From: CAXQUZ01 sp942491145
GTDB lineage: Bacteria > Myxococcota_A > UBA796 > UBA2385
Direction: 5' to 3'
NCBI GenBank assembly: GCA_942491145.1
Contig: CALOBC010000046.1
Span: 113,865-177,864 of the forward strand
DNA length: 64,000 nt
Shown here: in pieces, positions 49,393 to 58,256 of the stretch
Numbering within the stretch: the stretch's first letter is position 1
How the letters are laid out: each line of letters starts with the position of its first letter
Notes under the pieces: model-generated
The model's database searches: none
The model's input: only the letters and a program-made list of their open reading frames with translations
Told to the model about the DNA's origin: nothing
Translations under genes and position numbers: made by a program

Positions 49393-50471
49393 TGCGCAGC
49401 CTCTGGATCGCACTGACCCTTGTGGGCTGCGTGGCCACGCCCAAGGGGGACTCGGGCCAGGCGGTGGATGGCAGTACTGGGGACTCATCGGATGAACCAG
49501 ACGATAACTCCGGTACCGATGATGGATATAGCACGGATGGTGGCGACGGCGAGGACGGTGGCGATGGCGCCGACGGAGGCGACGGCACAGGCGGTGGGGA
49601 TGGTGCGGACGGCGGCGATGGGGCGGACGGCGGTGATGGCGCCGACGGCGGCGATGGCGCAGATGGTGCAGACGGCGGCGGGAGCACGGCCACGGACTAC
49701 AGCGTGCCCGGCGCCTGGACTTGGTCGTCCACCACCACCAGCTTCACGGTCGACAGCGACTGTACAATGGACGTCACCTTGGTCGAGCCCGCCAGTCCCC
49801 GGGGGCCCCTTGTGGTCGTCGGCCACGGCTTTGTGCGCAGCGGCGCCAACGTGATGGGCTGGGCGGAACACTGGGCGAGCTGGGGCCTGACGGTGGCCGT
49901 TCCCGAGCTGTGCCACCTGTCCGCCTTTGATGCTGACCATGCCGCAAATGCCGTCGAGATAGGCATTGTCGCGGGAATGATTCAGCCGGGCCCCGTGCTC
50001 TTTGCCGGCCACTCCGCCGGCGGACTCGCGGCAGCGATGGCGGTCCTCGATGACACCGATGCCGTCGGCATGTTGGGCCTGGACCCCGTGGACGCCGGCA
50101 CCCTCGGCACCACCGCCGTCACCGCCAGCACGGTCCCCCACATCGGGCTCATCGGCGAGCCGTCGCTGATCTGCAACGTCAATGCCAACGGTGAAGGCCT
50201 CATCGAGGCCGCCCCGCGTGGACGGGCGCTGCGCATCACCGACGCCGACCACTGCGACTTCGAGAACACCAGCGACGGCGGCTGCGAACTGCTCTGCGGC
50301 AACTCCACCGCATCCATTTCCGACGAAGACATCCGGTCGGTCCTCCTCGGCTTGTCCACGGCGGCTCTGCTCGACTTGGGCGGCGAGATCAGCGATGGCG
50401 CCGAGTGGTTGGAGCCCGGCGGCACCGTGTATGAGACCCTCGTCAGCGACGGTCAGCTCTCGGCGCTGTAG
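49392..50471 (+). CDS. Alpha/beta-hydrolase lipoprotein with long Asp/Gly linker
   Basis: A 359-residue lipoprotein (lipobox LVGC). The linker of about 55 residues consists of DGG/DGA triplet units (49540-49690). The hydrolase domain has LVVVGHGFVRSGAN (oxyanion side), the nucleophile in LFAGHSAGGLAAAM, an Asp in GLDPVDAG and a likely His in TDADHCDFEN, an order like PET-hydrolase/chlorophyllase-type esterases. Cysteines at the end may form disulfides. ATG 49392 overlaps the PCD stop as TGATG. Confidence 0.82.
   Translation: MRSLWIALTLVGCVATPKGDSGQAVDGSTGDSSDEPDDNSGTDDGYSTDGGDGEDGGDGADGGDGTGGGDGADGGDGADGGDGADGGDGADGADGGGSTATDYSVPGAWTWSSTTTSFTVDSDCTMDVTLVEPASPRGPLVVVGHGFVRSGANVMGWAEHWASWGLTVAVPELCHLSAFDADHAANAVEIGIVAGMIQPGPVLFAGHSAGGLAAAMAVLDDTDAVGMLGLDPVDAGTLGTTAVTASTVPHIGLIGEPSLICNVNANGEGLIEAAPRGRALRITDADHCDFENTSDGGCELLCGNSTASISDEDIRSVLLGLSTAALLDLGGEISDGAEWLEPGGTVYETLVSDGQLSAL
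49540..49690 (+). repeat. Asp/Gly-coding triplet repeat linker
   Basis: Tandem 9-base-like units such as GGCGACGGC, with imperfect copies, encoding DGG/DGA triplets. It is the longest of four similar linkers in the window (others near 7750-7860, 30480-30570 and 46935-47010). Confidence 0.75.
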
Positions 50472-50588
50472 GCCACCGCCAGCAGGGTGACCCACCGCAC
50501 GCCCGCTGGGGCGCAGCCTGCTTGCCCGCCGGGGGGAACCCGATATGCGGCGCCTCCTTCTGCATCCAGCTCGCCCAGGACACCCGCC

Positions 50589-51860
50589 ATGCTCGACATC
50601 AAGCTGTTCCGCACCGATCCCGACCAAGTGCGCGCGGCCATGTCCGCCCGGGGCATCGACCCCGTCGTGGTCGACCAGATCCTCCAGCTCGACAGCGACT
50701 GGCGCGACGTGGTGACCGCCCGCGACCAGCTCCGGGGCGAGCGCAAGGCGATGTCCAAGCTCATCGGCAAGTGCAAAGACGCTGACGAGCGGGCTGCCAA
50801 GATCACCGAGGTCGAGGGCGTCAAGGCCCGCATGCAGGACGCGGAGCAGCAAGAGAAGCAGCTCATCGTCGACCGGGACGAGCTGATCGCCAGCTTGCCC
50901 AACCTCGTCGACCCCCGCACACCAGCGGGCACGTCCGAAGAAGACAACGCGGTCATCGAGACCTTCGGCACGCCCGTGTCGCTGGACTTCCCCGCCAAGC
51001 CCCACTGGGACCTCGGCACCGACCTGGGCATGCTCGACTTCGACCGGGGCGTGAAGCTCGCCGGCAGCCGCTTCTACGTGCTCCGCTCCGGTCTCGCCCG
51101 GCTGCAGCGTGGCCTCATCGCGTGGTTGCTCAACTTCCACCAAGACGGCGGCTACACCGAGCTGTACTTGCCCTTTGTGGTGCGGGAGCAAGTGCTCTTC
51201 GGCGCCGGCCAGCTGCCCAAGTTCCGCGACAACATCTACCGGGACGAGAGCGACGACAAGTGGCTGGTCCCCACCGCCGAGATCCCGATCACCGGCTACC
51301 ACGCCGACGAGATCATCGAAGAGGCCGAGCTTCCCTTGTCCTACACGGCCTACACGCCGTGCTTCCGGCGCGAGAAGATGAGCCACGGGCGGGACGTGCG
51401 CGGCATCAAGCGGGGCCACCAGTTCGACAAGGTCGAGCTCTACAAGCTCACCCGCCCCCAGGACAGCGACGCGGCCCTCCAAGAGATGCGCCAGCACATC
51501 ACCCGCTTGTGCGATGCCCTCGGCCTGCACTTCCGGGTGCTCCAGCTCTGCACGGCGGACCTGGGCTTTGGCAGCCAGATCACCTACGACTTTGAGGCGT
51601 GGGCACCGGGGTGCCAAGAGTGGCTGGAGATCAGCAGTGTCAGCAACTGTGGTGACTTCCAGGCCCGGCGCAGCAACCTGCGCTACCGCGACGCCGAGAC
51701 CCGCAAGCCGGCCTTCGTCCACACGCTGAACGGCAGCGGTCTGGGCTTGCCCCGGGTGATGATCGCGCTGATGGAGAACCACCAACAAGAGGACGGTTCC
51801 ATCGTCGTTCCCGAGATGCTGCGGGCCTTCGTGGGCACCGACGTCATCCGCCCCGACTGA
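50589..51860 (+). CDS. serS: Seryl-tRNA synthetase
   Basis: A 423-residue class II synthetase. An N-terminal coiled-coil arm (residues ~25-100) precedes the catalytic core, with motif 2 in PCFRREKMSHGRDVRGIKRG and motif 3 in LNGSGLGLPRVMIALMENHQ. Motif 2's usual TRG loop is intact. Start ATG 50589. The 117 bases upstream hold no gene. Confidence 0.96.
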   Translation: MLDIKLFRTDPDQVRAAMSARGIDPVVVDQILQLDSDWRDVVTARDQLRGERKAMSKLIGKCKDADERAAKITEVEGVKARMQDAEQQEKQLIVDRDELIASLPNLVDPRTPAGTSEEDNAVIETFGTPVSLDFPAKPHWDLGTDLGMLDFDRGVKLAGSRFYVLRSGLARLQRGLIAWLLNFHQDGGYTELYLPFVVREQVLFGAGQLPKFRDNIYRDESDDKWLVPTAEIPITGYHADEIIEEAELPLSYTAYTPCFRREKMSHGRDVRGIKRGHQFDKVELYKLTRPQDSDAALQEMRQHITRLCDALGLHFRVLQLCTADLGFGSQITYDFEAWAPGCQEWLEISSVSNCGDFQARRSNLRYRDAETRKPAFVHTLNGSGLGLPRVMIALMENHQQEDGSIVVPEMLRAFVGTDVIRPD

Positions 51861-51869
51861 TCCCCGACC

Positions 51870-53078
51870 CTACCGGGCTTGCTGGCGGATGAGCTCAACC
51901 AAGCCATCGCGGTACTGGGTGAGGCTGTGCAGGTCCACCCACTCGTCCGCGCCGTGGGCGCCGCCTTTGTCGGGCCCCATGCACAGCGCTGGGGTGCCGT
52001 CTCGGCCGCTGATGAGGGCGATGTCGAGGTAGCCGGTCTGGGAGGGTGACGCGCAGCGACCCTGGTGGAGCCCCGCAAAGGGGGCGGTCAAGCGCTGGAG
52101 TGCGGCGGCGTCGGAAGCGTAGCCGAGCATCTCCAGGTGGACGTCGTAGGCCATGAGGATGATCGGCAGCCCACCCTCGGCATTGAGGCGGGTGATTGCA
52201 CCCTCGATGACCCCGCGCAGGGCCGCCGATGTCACCCCGGCTGACCCCGTCCGCAGCTCCAGCAGTGCCCACGCGGCGTCGGGGATGCGGTTGGGGATGG
52301 CCTCGAGCCGGGGAGGCTCACCGGTGAGCACATCGCCCGCGGGTAGCGACCCCGCCTTGAGGGCAGCCACGTTGAGAACGGTTCGGTACGGCCGATCTTG
52401 GTGGGCGACCCACCGCGCAACCTCCCCCAAGACGGTGTGCAAGGCGTGGGTGGCGCTGCGACCCGAGTGGGGCCGAGACGCGTGGCCCCCATGGCCGAGG
52501 AGGCTGATGGACACTTCCAGCAGGCCCCGGCAGCCGCTCATGATCTGGGCCGGCGCCCCGCACAGGGACAGGGTGGCCTCGGGGCGCACCGTGTCGAGGG
52601 CCGACACGAAGTGCTTCATGCCGAGAAACTGGTACTCCTCGTCACAATAGAAGAGGTAGCCCGCCCCCTGGGTGGGGCCCGCGCGGCGAATGGCGTCGAG
52701 TCCAGCAGCGATGGCCCCCTTGGTGTCGGCGGCCCCGAGCGCGTGGTAACGACCGTTCGCCACGGTGTTCTCGCCCACGGTCCAGCCCCCGCTGGGCGGC
52801 ACGGTGTCCAAGTGCCCCGCCACCAAGAGCTCGGTCTGGGCCGGGTCCCCGTCAAAGGCCACCACATTGGGGCGCCCGGGGGCCACCTCGATCAGCCGCA
52901 CATCGAGCCAAGCACACTTGCGCAGCTCGACGAAAATGGCCTCGGCCAAGGCCATCTCATTGTGCTCGGGCACCGCTCGCCCCAGGGCAGCCGGCCGCCA
53001 CCAGCTCGGAATTCGGCACAGGGTGTCGGTGAGCTGGAGCAGTGCCGGGTCGAAGGACGGCGCAGCGGGGTCGGTCAT
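51870..53078 (-). CDS. M20-family metallopeptidase/deacylase
   Basis: A 402-residue zinc enzyme. Metal ligands and catalytic residues are in VAGHLDTVPPSG (His, Asp), GAADTKGAIA (bridging Asp), FYCDEEYQF (Glu-Glu pair) and HGGHASRPHSG (dimerisation/His). The family includes acetylornithine and succinyl-diaminopimelate deacylases; with argJ present, an ArgE role is not required. Convergent with serS, 9 bases apart. Confidence 0.88.
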   Translation of the reverse strand: MTDPAAPSFDPALLQLTDTLCRIPSWWRPAALGRAVPEHNEMALAEAIFVELRKCAWLDVRLIEVAPGRPNVVAFDGDPAQTELLVAGHLDTVPPSGGWTVGENTVANGRYHALGAADTKGAIAAGLDAIRRAGPTQGAGYLFYCDEEYQFLGMKHFVSALDTVRPEATLSLCGAPAQIMSGCRGLLEVSISLLGHGGHASRPHSGRSATHALHTVLGEVARWVAHQDRPYRTVLNVAALKAGSLPAGDVLTGEPPRLEAIPNRIPDAAWALLELRTGSAGVTSAALRGVIEGAITRLNAEGGLPIILMAYDVHLEMLGYASDAAALQRLTAPFAGLHQGRCASPSQTGYLDIALISGRDGTPALCMGPDKGGAHGADEWVDLHSLTQYRDGLVELIRQQAR

Positions 53079-53235
53079 CGGGCCTCCACCCGCAGCGTAG
53101 CAGGTGGGTTTGCCCCCCCGTCATCTCGGGAGTGTGCTGGATGGTCGCCTGCCCGGAACCCAAGACGGGCGTCACGGCGATAGACGGGGCCCCACCGCAG
53201 CGTGTACCCTGAGCCACCACCAGCCCAAGAACACC

Positions 53236-53790
53236 CTGGAACACGACATTCCCGACAATAATCCCTATGCCCCGCCCCTGGCGAAGATCGAGGTCCCCCC
53301 TGCAACCGAGAGCCTGGAGCGCCAGACCATGGCCGCCCGGCTGTCGGGGCTCGGCCTGGCCAGCGCCCTGGTCGGTGGGGGCTTCGGCAGCGCCATGGTG
53401 CTGGTGATGGTGCCCGCCCAGACCCTGGTCCCCGCAGAGGGCGGCAGCGCCTTCGTCGGGTTGGCCCCCTTTGCCCTCGGTGCACTCATCATCGTCCTCG
53501 GCGGGCTGTCCCTCTGGCGGCTGCACCCCTCAGCAAAGGTGCTGGTCTGGCTGATGGCGCCGTGCAGCCTGCTGGGCTTTCCGCTGGTGCCCCTCATGGC
53601 GACCGCCGTGCTGTGGTGGACCCGCACGCCTGCCGGGAAGACGGTGCTGAGCCGGGAGGGCGCCGAGCTCCGCAATTCGAACCCTGCCGAGAGCCGCCCC
53701 GCCGGTCAGACCCTGCGGTGGTTCCTCACGGGCGTGGCCGTCATCGGGCTGCAGCCTGTGGTGTTGCTGTTGTTCGGCGTCATGGCCTGA
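53236..53790 (+). CDS. Four-helix membrane protein, unknown function
   Basis: About 184 residues starting with an NPYAPP motif typical of a family of short polytopic proteins. Helices: GLASALVGGGFGSAMVLVMV, FVGLAPFALGALIIVLGGLS, VWLMAPCSLLGFPLVPLMATA and FLTGVAVIGLQPVVLLLFGV. No start codon of standard type precedes NPYAPP closely; a CTG at 53236 is the nearest, so the start is uncertain. The frame extends further up (53104) without coding signature. Confidence 0.5.
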   Translation: MEHDIPDNNPYAPPLAKIEVPPATESLERQTMAARLSGLGLASALVGGGFGSAMVLVMVPAQTLVPAEGGSAFVGLAPFALGALIIVLGGLSLWRLHPSAKVLVWLMAPCSLLGFPLVPLMATAVLWWTRTPAGKTVLSREGAELRNSNPAESRPAGQTLRWFLTGVAVIGLQPVVLLLFGVMA

Positions 53791-53802
53791 CCCGAGGGCG
53801 AC

Positions 53803-55218
53803 TCAGCCCTGGCCACCCCAGCGCCACGTGGCCCCGACCCAGCCCACTCGGCTCGCGGCCGGCGTGAAGGTCTCGCCGGTGTCGTGGGTGCGCGCGATGC
53901 CGAAGCCGTGCACATAGGCGCCCGTCAGCCCAAAGCCCCCGCCCAGGGGAACGGTGCCCCGCAGTCCAGCGGCGACATGCCAGGGGCTCCACCAGCCCAC
54001 CGTCGCCCGCAGGGGACCCCAGCCCACCACTGCGTGAGGATGCAGTCGCAGCCGATGTTCTTGGTCACCCGAGGGCAGCGTGTGCCAGTCGCCGAAGGGC
54101 GCCACCACGTCGGCACCGGCCCCCACCACCACCGGGCCCAGCGGCACCTCACCGCCCACGCCCACCACGCCGGATGCTGCATTGACCGTGGCGGCAGTCT
54201 CGGGTGCCCCCGCAGCCGCGTTCTGGAGCAAGTAGTCGCCGTCGTAGACCCAGCCGAGGCCCCCCGACACCACCAGCGCCGGGCCGTCCGAGGACTCCCG
54301 CGCACGCTCCACCTTCGCTTCGGTGGCCACGCCCCCCTCCACCACAAAGCGACGGGGACCCCGCTTGCCTTCGACCACCAGCGAGACAGGCCCATCCAGC
54401 GTGTTCAGCGTGGTGACCACGGCCGCCGGCAAGGCCAGTGAGGTGTCCGCCGCCGCCAGTGCCTCGGCAAGGTCCAGCAGCTCCCGCCCCACCGCCCGGT
54501 AGGCCAGGTCCTCCGCCGCTCCCGGTGCCAGCACCCGCGTCTCGCGCATGTGCACCCGGCCGTCGACTTCCACCGTGATGCGATGCAGTCCCGGGAGCAT
54601 CCGCGCCCGGTCCCCGGTTGCGGGGCTGCCATCGACGACCAACGCGGCACCGTCGGGCAGATGGGTCACCCTCACCGACACCGGCGCCAGCAAAAACACC
54701 CGGGCCCGCAGCTCTTGAAAGGCCAGTCGGCTCGCTTCGTCCGGCATGTCAAGATCGGACAAGATGCGGTCGGGACGCAGCGCGATGGCATCCAGCCACG
54801 GCTGGTTCTCGGCCCTTCCGGCCACCTTTCGCACCGCACCGGCGCGGGTCGCTTCAGGCACCCCCACGTCCGGGAAGTAGCGATGGACCGCGAGCCCTTC
54901 GAGCAACAAGGCTTGCCAGACCACGTCCACGTCGTCGGCTCGCACCATCTCGACGGCGTCGAGGGCCCGGCTCAGCCGCTGGAGGATCGCCAGCTCTCCG
55001 TCGAACTCGTCCAGCAAGGGCCGACAGGCGGCCAGCTCTGCAGCGAGGTTCTCCACCGCCGCCGCATCCGCGTCCCCAAAGACTGGCGCCGCCGCCACTT
55101 GCACCGCGGTCTTGGGGCTATCGCCTGGCGTGAGGCTCGGATCGGGACTTCCCCCCAGCCACACCGCCGTGCCCGCTTGGGCCGATGCCAGGGTCATCCA
55201 CAGCACGATCAACGACAT
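53803..55218 (-). CDS. Exported protein with PEGA-like domain and outer-membrane-type C-terminus
   Basis: A 471-residue protein with signal peptide (MSLIVLWMTLASAQA). A helical N-terminal half (DADAAAVENLAAELAACRP) is followed by a PEGA-like domain: SVRVTHLPDGAALVVDG, PGLHRITVEVDGR. The C-terminal ~150 residues are Gly-rich beta strands with aromatic ends, as in barrel proteins. The gene overlaps the kinase gene end by ten bases, so it is likely produced with it. Role inferred: envelope partner or target of the kinase. Confidence 0.7.
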   Translation of the reverse strand: MSLIVLWMTLASAQAGTAVWLGGSPDPSLTPGDSPKTAVQVAAAPVFGDADAAAVENLAAELAACRPLLDEFDGELAILQRLSRALDAVEMVRADDVDVVWQALLLEGLAVHRYFPDVGVPEATRAGAVRKVAGRAENQPWLDAIALRPDRILSDLDMPDEASRLAFQELRARVFLLAPVSVRVTHLPDGAALVVDGSPATGDRARMLPGLHRITVEVDGRVHMRETRVLAPGAAEDLAYRAVGRELLDLAEALAAADTSLALPAAVVTTLNTLDGPVSLVVEGKRGPRRFVVEGGVATEAKVERARESSDGPALVVSGGLGWVYDGDYLLQNAAAGAPETAATVNAASGVVGVGGEVPLGPVVVGAGADVVAPFGDWHTLPSGDQEHRLRLHPHAVVGWGPLRATVGWWSPWHVAAGLRGTVPLGGGFGLTGAYVHGFGIARTHDTGETFTPAASRVGWVGATWRWGGQG

Positions 55219-56831
55219 CCCAAGGCTCCTTCGGACACAGCACACTGGTACCCACGGGGCACATCGACTTGCACCGTCGTGGTCAACACCGCGCCGCCGT
55301 GTTGGACCGTGATGGTGCACGGCCCCTTGGGCAGGTCACGCACCAACGCCGAAGACGCGCCGCTGCCCGAGACATCCCCGCAGCGGGCATCGACGTGGTC
55401 CACCCCGCTGGCGGCGAACTTGACGGCACGAAGACGTTGTGTTGGTACCGCTTCAGGCACCGACGGGGCGCTGGTCTTGGGCGGCGCCGAGGGTGTCTTG
55501 GACGACGCGGTCTTCGAGGCGGCGGTCTTCGGCGCGGCGGCGGTCTCGGGGGCCGTCTCAACGGGAGCAGCCTCGACGGGAACAGCCTCGGCTGGGACCA
55601 CCTCGACCGGTTCAGGGATCGCCGGGGCCGACGGCACCCCTTCAGCCGGCGCAGCGGTCAGGGGCGGTGCCGCAGGGGTCGGCGCCGGGGCGCCCCGCAG
55701 CCACAAGCCCAGTCCCACGCTGCCCCCCACAATGACGAGGCCCAGCAGAACCAAGCCCACCACCAGCCCCGGGGAGGCCTTCGCGGGCGCCGGCGCTGGC
55801 GGAATCTCTAGCGTGTGGGTCGGCACCGCCGTGGGGGTCGGCTCAAAGCCCGCCAGATCCAGCGTGGCGCCCACCTCACCGGACCCCGTCCAGGGCACCA
55901 GCTCGGTCATGGCCGTCGGCTTGAGGGCACCGGCCGTCGCCAGGATGGTGGGCACCCGCTGCCGTGCGAGAGTCTCGAGGTCTGGACCCGCGAGGTCCGC
56001 ACTGACCGCCCGCAGCCGAGCACCCACCGTGGTGGCGTCGGGGCGATCTTCGGTCTCGTAGGCCACCATCTCGGCGATGAGGGCGGACAGCGCCGGGTGG
56101 GCCTGCACCGCCGCCAGCATCTCGGCCACTTGGCCGTCGTGGTCCTTCTCTCGCAGCAGCGCCCGCCCCCGGGGCCGCCCCGCCAAGCACTCCCACAGCA
56201 CCACGCCGAGCGCATAGATGTCGCCGGCCGCCGAGTCGGTGTCGCCCATGACCCGCTCGGGGGACATGTAGGCGAGGGACCCAAAGTTGCTGTCGCGGGT
56301 GATGGCCTCGCGGGCCTGGAACTCGGCCCGGGCGATGCCGAAGTCGAGCACCTTGACCTCACCCTCCGCCGTGATGCGCACGTTGGACGGCTTGATGTCG
56401 CGGTGAATGGCCCGCAGGGGCGCGTCCCCGGACGGCGCGTGGTTGTAGGCGGCTTCCAGGGCCCGAGCGACACCCTGGACCACCCCGGCAGCGGCCAGCG
56501 GCGGGAAGGCGTGTTGGTCCTGCACGCAGCTCGTGAGCAGCACCCCGAGGTCCACCCCCGGCACGTACTCCATCACCACGCCCCAGCCCTCGTCGAACCG
56601 GACCAGATCGTCGACGGCCACGATGTTTCGGTGCCGCAACAGCCCGAGCAAGCGCGCCTCGTCCCGCAGCCGCACTGCCGCGTCGTTGTGGGCGGTCATG
56701 CGCGGGTCGAGCACCTTGAGGGCCACCTCCTTGCGGAAGCCCCCCATCGACACCATATCGGCCAGATACACGTGTCCGAAGCCCCCTTGACCCAGGAGGC
56801 CCCGCACCAAGAAGCGCCGACCTTCCGTCAT
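55209..56831 (-). CDS. Hanks-type Ser/Thr protein kinase, transmembrane
   Basis: A 540-residue kinase. The Gly loop is GLLGQGGFGHVYLA (res 11-24), the Lys in VALKVLD, the catalytic loop IHRDIKPSNVRI, DFGIA, and SPERVMG as activation/APE segment. After residue ~345 there is a membrane helix (GLVVGLVLLGLVIVGGSVGLG) and an Ala/Pro/Thr-rich exported region, ending in a small Cys-containing domain. No PASTA repeats. Signal and targets are unknown. ATG overlaps the stop of the lipoprotein gene upstream (ATGA). Confidence 0.94.
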   Translation of the reverse strand: MTEGRRFLVRGLLGQGGFGHVYLADMVSMGGFRKEVALKVLDPRMTAHNDAAVRLRDEARLLGLLRHRNIVAVDDLVRFDEGWGVVMEYVPGVDLGVLLTSCVQDQHAFPPLAAAGVVQGVARALEAAYNHAPSGDAPLRAIHRDIKPSNVRITAEGEVKVLDFGIARAEFQAREAITRDSNFGSLAYMSPERVMGDTDSAAGDIYALGVVLWECLAGRPRGRALLREKDHDGQVAEMLAAVQAHPALSALIAEMVAYETEDRPDATTVGARLRAVSADLAGPDLETLARQRVPTILATAGALKPTAMTELVPWTGSGEVGATLDLAGFEPTPTAVPTHTLEIPPAPAPAKASPGLVVGLVLLGLVIVGGSVGLGLWLRGAPAPTPAAPPLTAAPAEGVPSAPAIPEPVEVVPAEAVPVEAAPVETAPETAAAPKTAASKTASSKTPSAPPKTSAPSVPEAVPTQRLRAVKFAASGVDHVDARCGDVSGSGASSALVRDLPKGPCTITVQHGGAVLTTTVQVDVPRGYQCAVSEGALGCR

Positions 56832-57301
56832 TGGCCGGCGGCCGCGCCCCCTCCTCCCAAGCAGTCGGGATCGTCGGCCACCTCAAACTCCACGGTGTCG
56901 ACGGAGCTGGGCGCATCCGTGAGGTCCAGCGGCGTGTGGTTCACGTTCACCAAGCTGGCGGTCAACCGGTAGCTGCGGGAGGTGCCCCCATCGAGGTCCG
57001 CCGAGTGGTCGGCATAGGGCACATCGGTCGCGATGTAGTCCCCCGTGATGTCGTCATCGAGGTGCCAGTGCCCCCTTCCATCGACCGGGGCTGAGTCTGG
57101 ATCTGGGGGCGCGAGGTCCCAGTTGTCGATGGCCACCGCCACCAAGAAGTCGGGACACACGGCTTGTTCCAGCCCGTTCTCGGGGAAGATGAAGCGGATC
57201 GACGGGCTGTCGCTGGCCCCATCCGTCGGCAGAGGGGGAGGCGCGCAGCCCGCAAAGAGCAGCGCGGCGAGGCCGGCACAGGGAAGAGGAAGACTGGACA
57301 T
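56828..57301 (-). CDS. Small lipoprotein
   Basis: 157 residues (lipobox LFAGC). The mature domain has RFIFPENGLEQAVCPDF and a beta-rich middle with WHLDDDITGDYIATDVPYA, ending in Asp/Cys and a Gly-rich tail. No family found. First gene of lipoprotein-STK-PEGA operon, so a sensor or ligand for the kinase is a reasonable guess only. Confidence 0.75.
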   Translation of the reverse strand: MSSLPLPCAGLAALLFAGCAPPPLPTDGASDSPSIRFIFPENGLEQAVCPDFLVAVAIDNWDLAPPDPDSAPVDGRGHWHLDDDITGDYIATDVPYADHSADLDGGTSRSYRLTASLVNVNHTPLDLTDAPSSVDTVEFEVADDPDCLGGGGAAAGQ

Positions 57302-57405
57302 GGTGCGGCGGCTGCCTGGAAGCGAAGGGAGTGAGGGGCAGGATAGGGAGGGCAGACACGACGGTCAAGCGGCCCAGTGCCCGCCCCGCCCTCGGCTGGA
57401 GTTCC

Positions 57406-58185
57406 ATGACCACCACCCTGCTGATCATCGACCCCCAAGTGGACTTCTGCGAACCGCAGGGGGCCCTGTTCGTGCCGGGCGCGCCGGCCGACACTGCCCG
57501 GACCGCCGCCCTGCTGAGCAGGAGCATCGACGAGGTTGATGCGGTACACGTCACTCTCGACTCCCACCACCCCCATGACATCTCCCATCCGGCGTGGTGG
57601 GTCGACCCGTCCGGGGCCCATCCTGCGCCCTTCACGGCAATCTCCCTTGCCGATCTGCTCGGTGGACACTGGCTTCCCGCGGCGGCGGACGACAATGGCG
57701 AGACCCTCGCCTACCTCACGGCGCTGGACGCATCCGGCCGCTATCCCCACGTGATCTGGCCTGAGCACTGCATCATCGGCACACCCGGCCACGGGGTCGC
57801 TGCCGCACTGCGGGCGCCGCTGCGCGACTGGTCCCTCCACCGCCAGCGCACTGTCGGGTACTGGCGAAAGGGCGAGAACCCCCTGACCGAACACTTCTCC
57901 GCGATTCGAGCCGAGGTGCCCCGCGCGGACGATCCCCACACCCAGCCCAACCTGGCGCTTGTCACGGCCCTGCGCCGCAGCGACCGCCTCTGGGTGGCCG
58001 GTCAAGCGCTGTCCCACTGTGTCGCAAACACCGTGCGGGACTTGATCTTCGCCGCTCCCGAGCTCGCCCCGCGCATCGAGCTGCTGGTCGACTGTGCCAG
58101 CCCGGTGCCCGGCTTTGAGGCCTTCGCCGAGACCTTTGTGGAGGAGCTGCGCGCCCAAGGTGCACAGGTCACCACCGCAGGCTGA
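57406..58185 (+). CDS. Isochorismatase/nicotinamidase family hydrolase
   Basis: A 259-residue cysteine hydrolase. The Asp of the triad is in LLIIDPQVDF, Lys in YWRKGENP, Cys in GQALSHCVANTV. DSHHPHD, with its Asp-x-x-His pattern, supplies a PncA-like metal site, arguing for nicotinamidase over isochorismatase. ATG 57406 behind CTGGAG. Convergent with the nucleotidase gene. Confidence 0.88.
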   Translation: MTTTLLIIDPQVDFCEPQGALFVPGAPADTARTAALLSRSIDEVDAVHVTLDSHHPHDISHPAWWVDPSGAHPAPFTAISLADLLGGHWLPAAADDNGETLAYLTALDASGRYPHVIWPEHCIIGTPGHGVAAALRAPLRDWSLHRQRTVGYWRKGENPLTEHFSAIRAEVPRADDPHTQPNLALVTALRRSDRLWVAGQALSHCVANTVRDLIFAAPELAPRIELLVDCASPVPGFEAFAETFVEELRAQGAQVTTAG

Positions 58186-58256
58186 ATCGATCTGAATCCT
58201 GGGACGCCGGGGGCCGGACCCGTCCCCAGATCGCGCCGCCCCCGCTCGCAAGGACG

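Noticed and set aside
58186..58256. tRNA-like or strong terminator fold after the isochorismatase-like gene
   Set aside because: A bulged stem can be drawn but there is no cloverleaf and no T-run.
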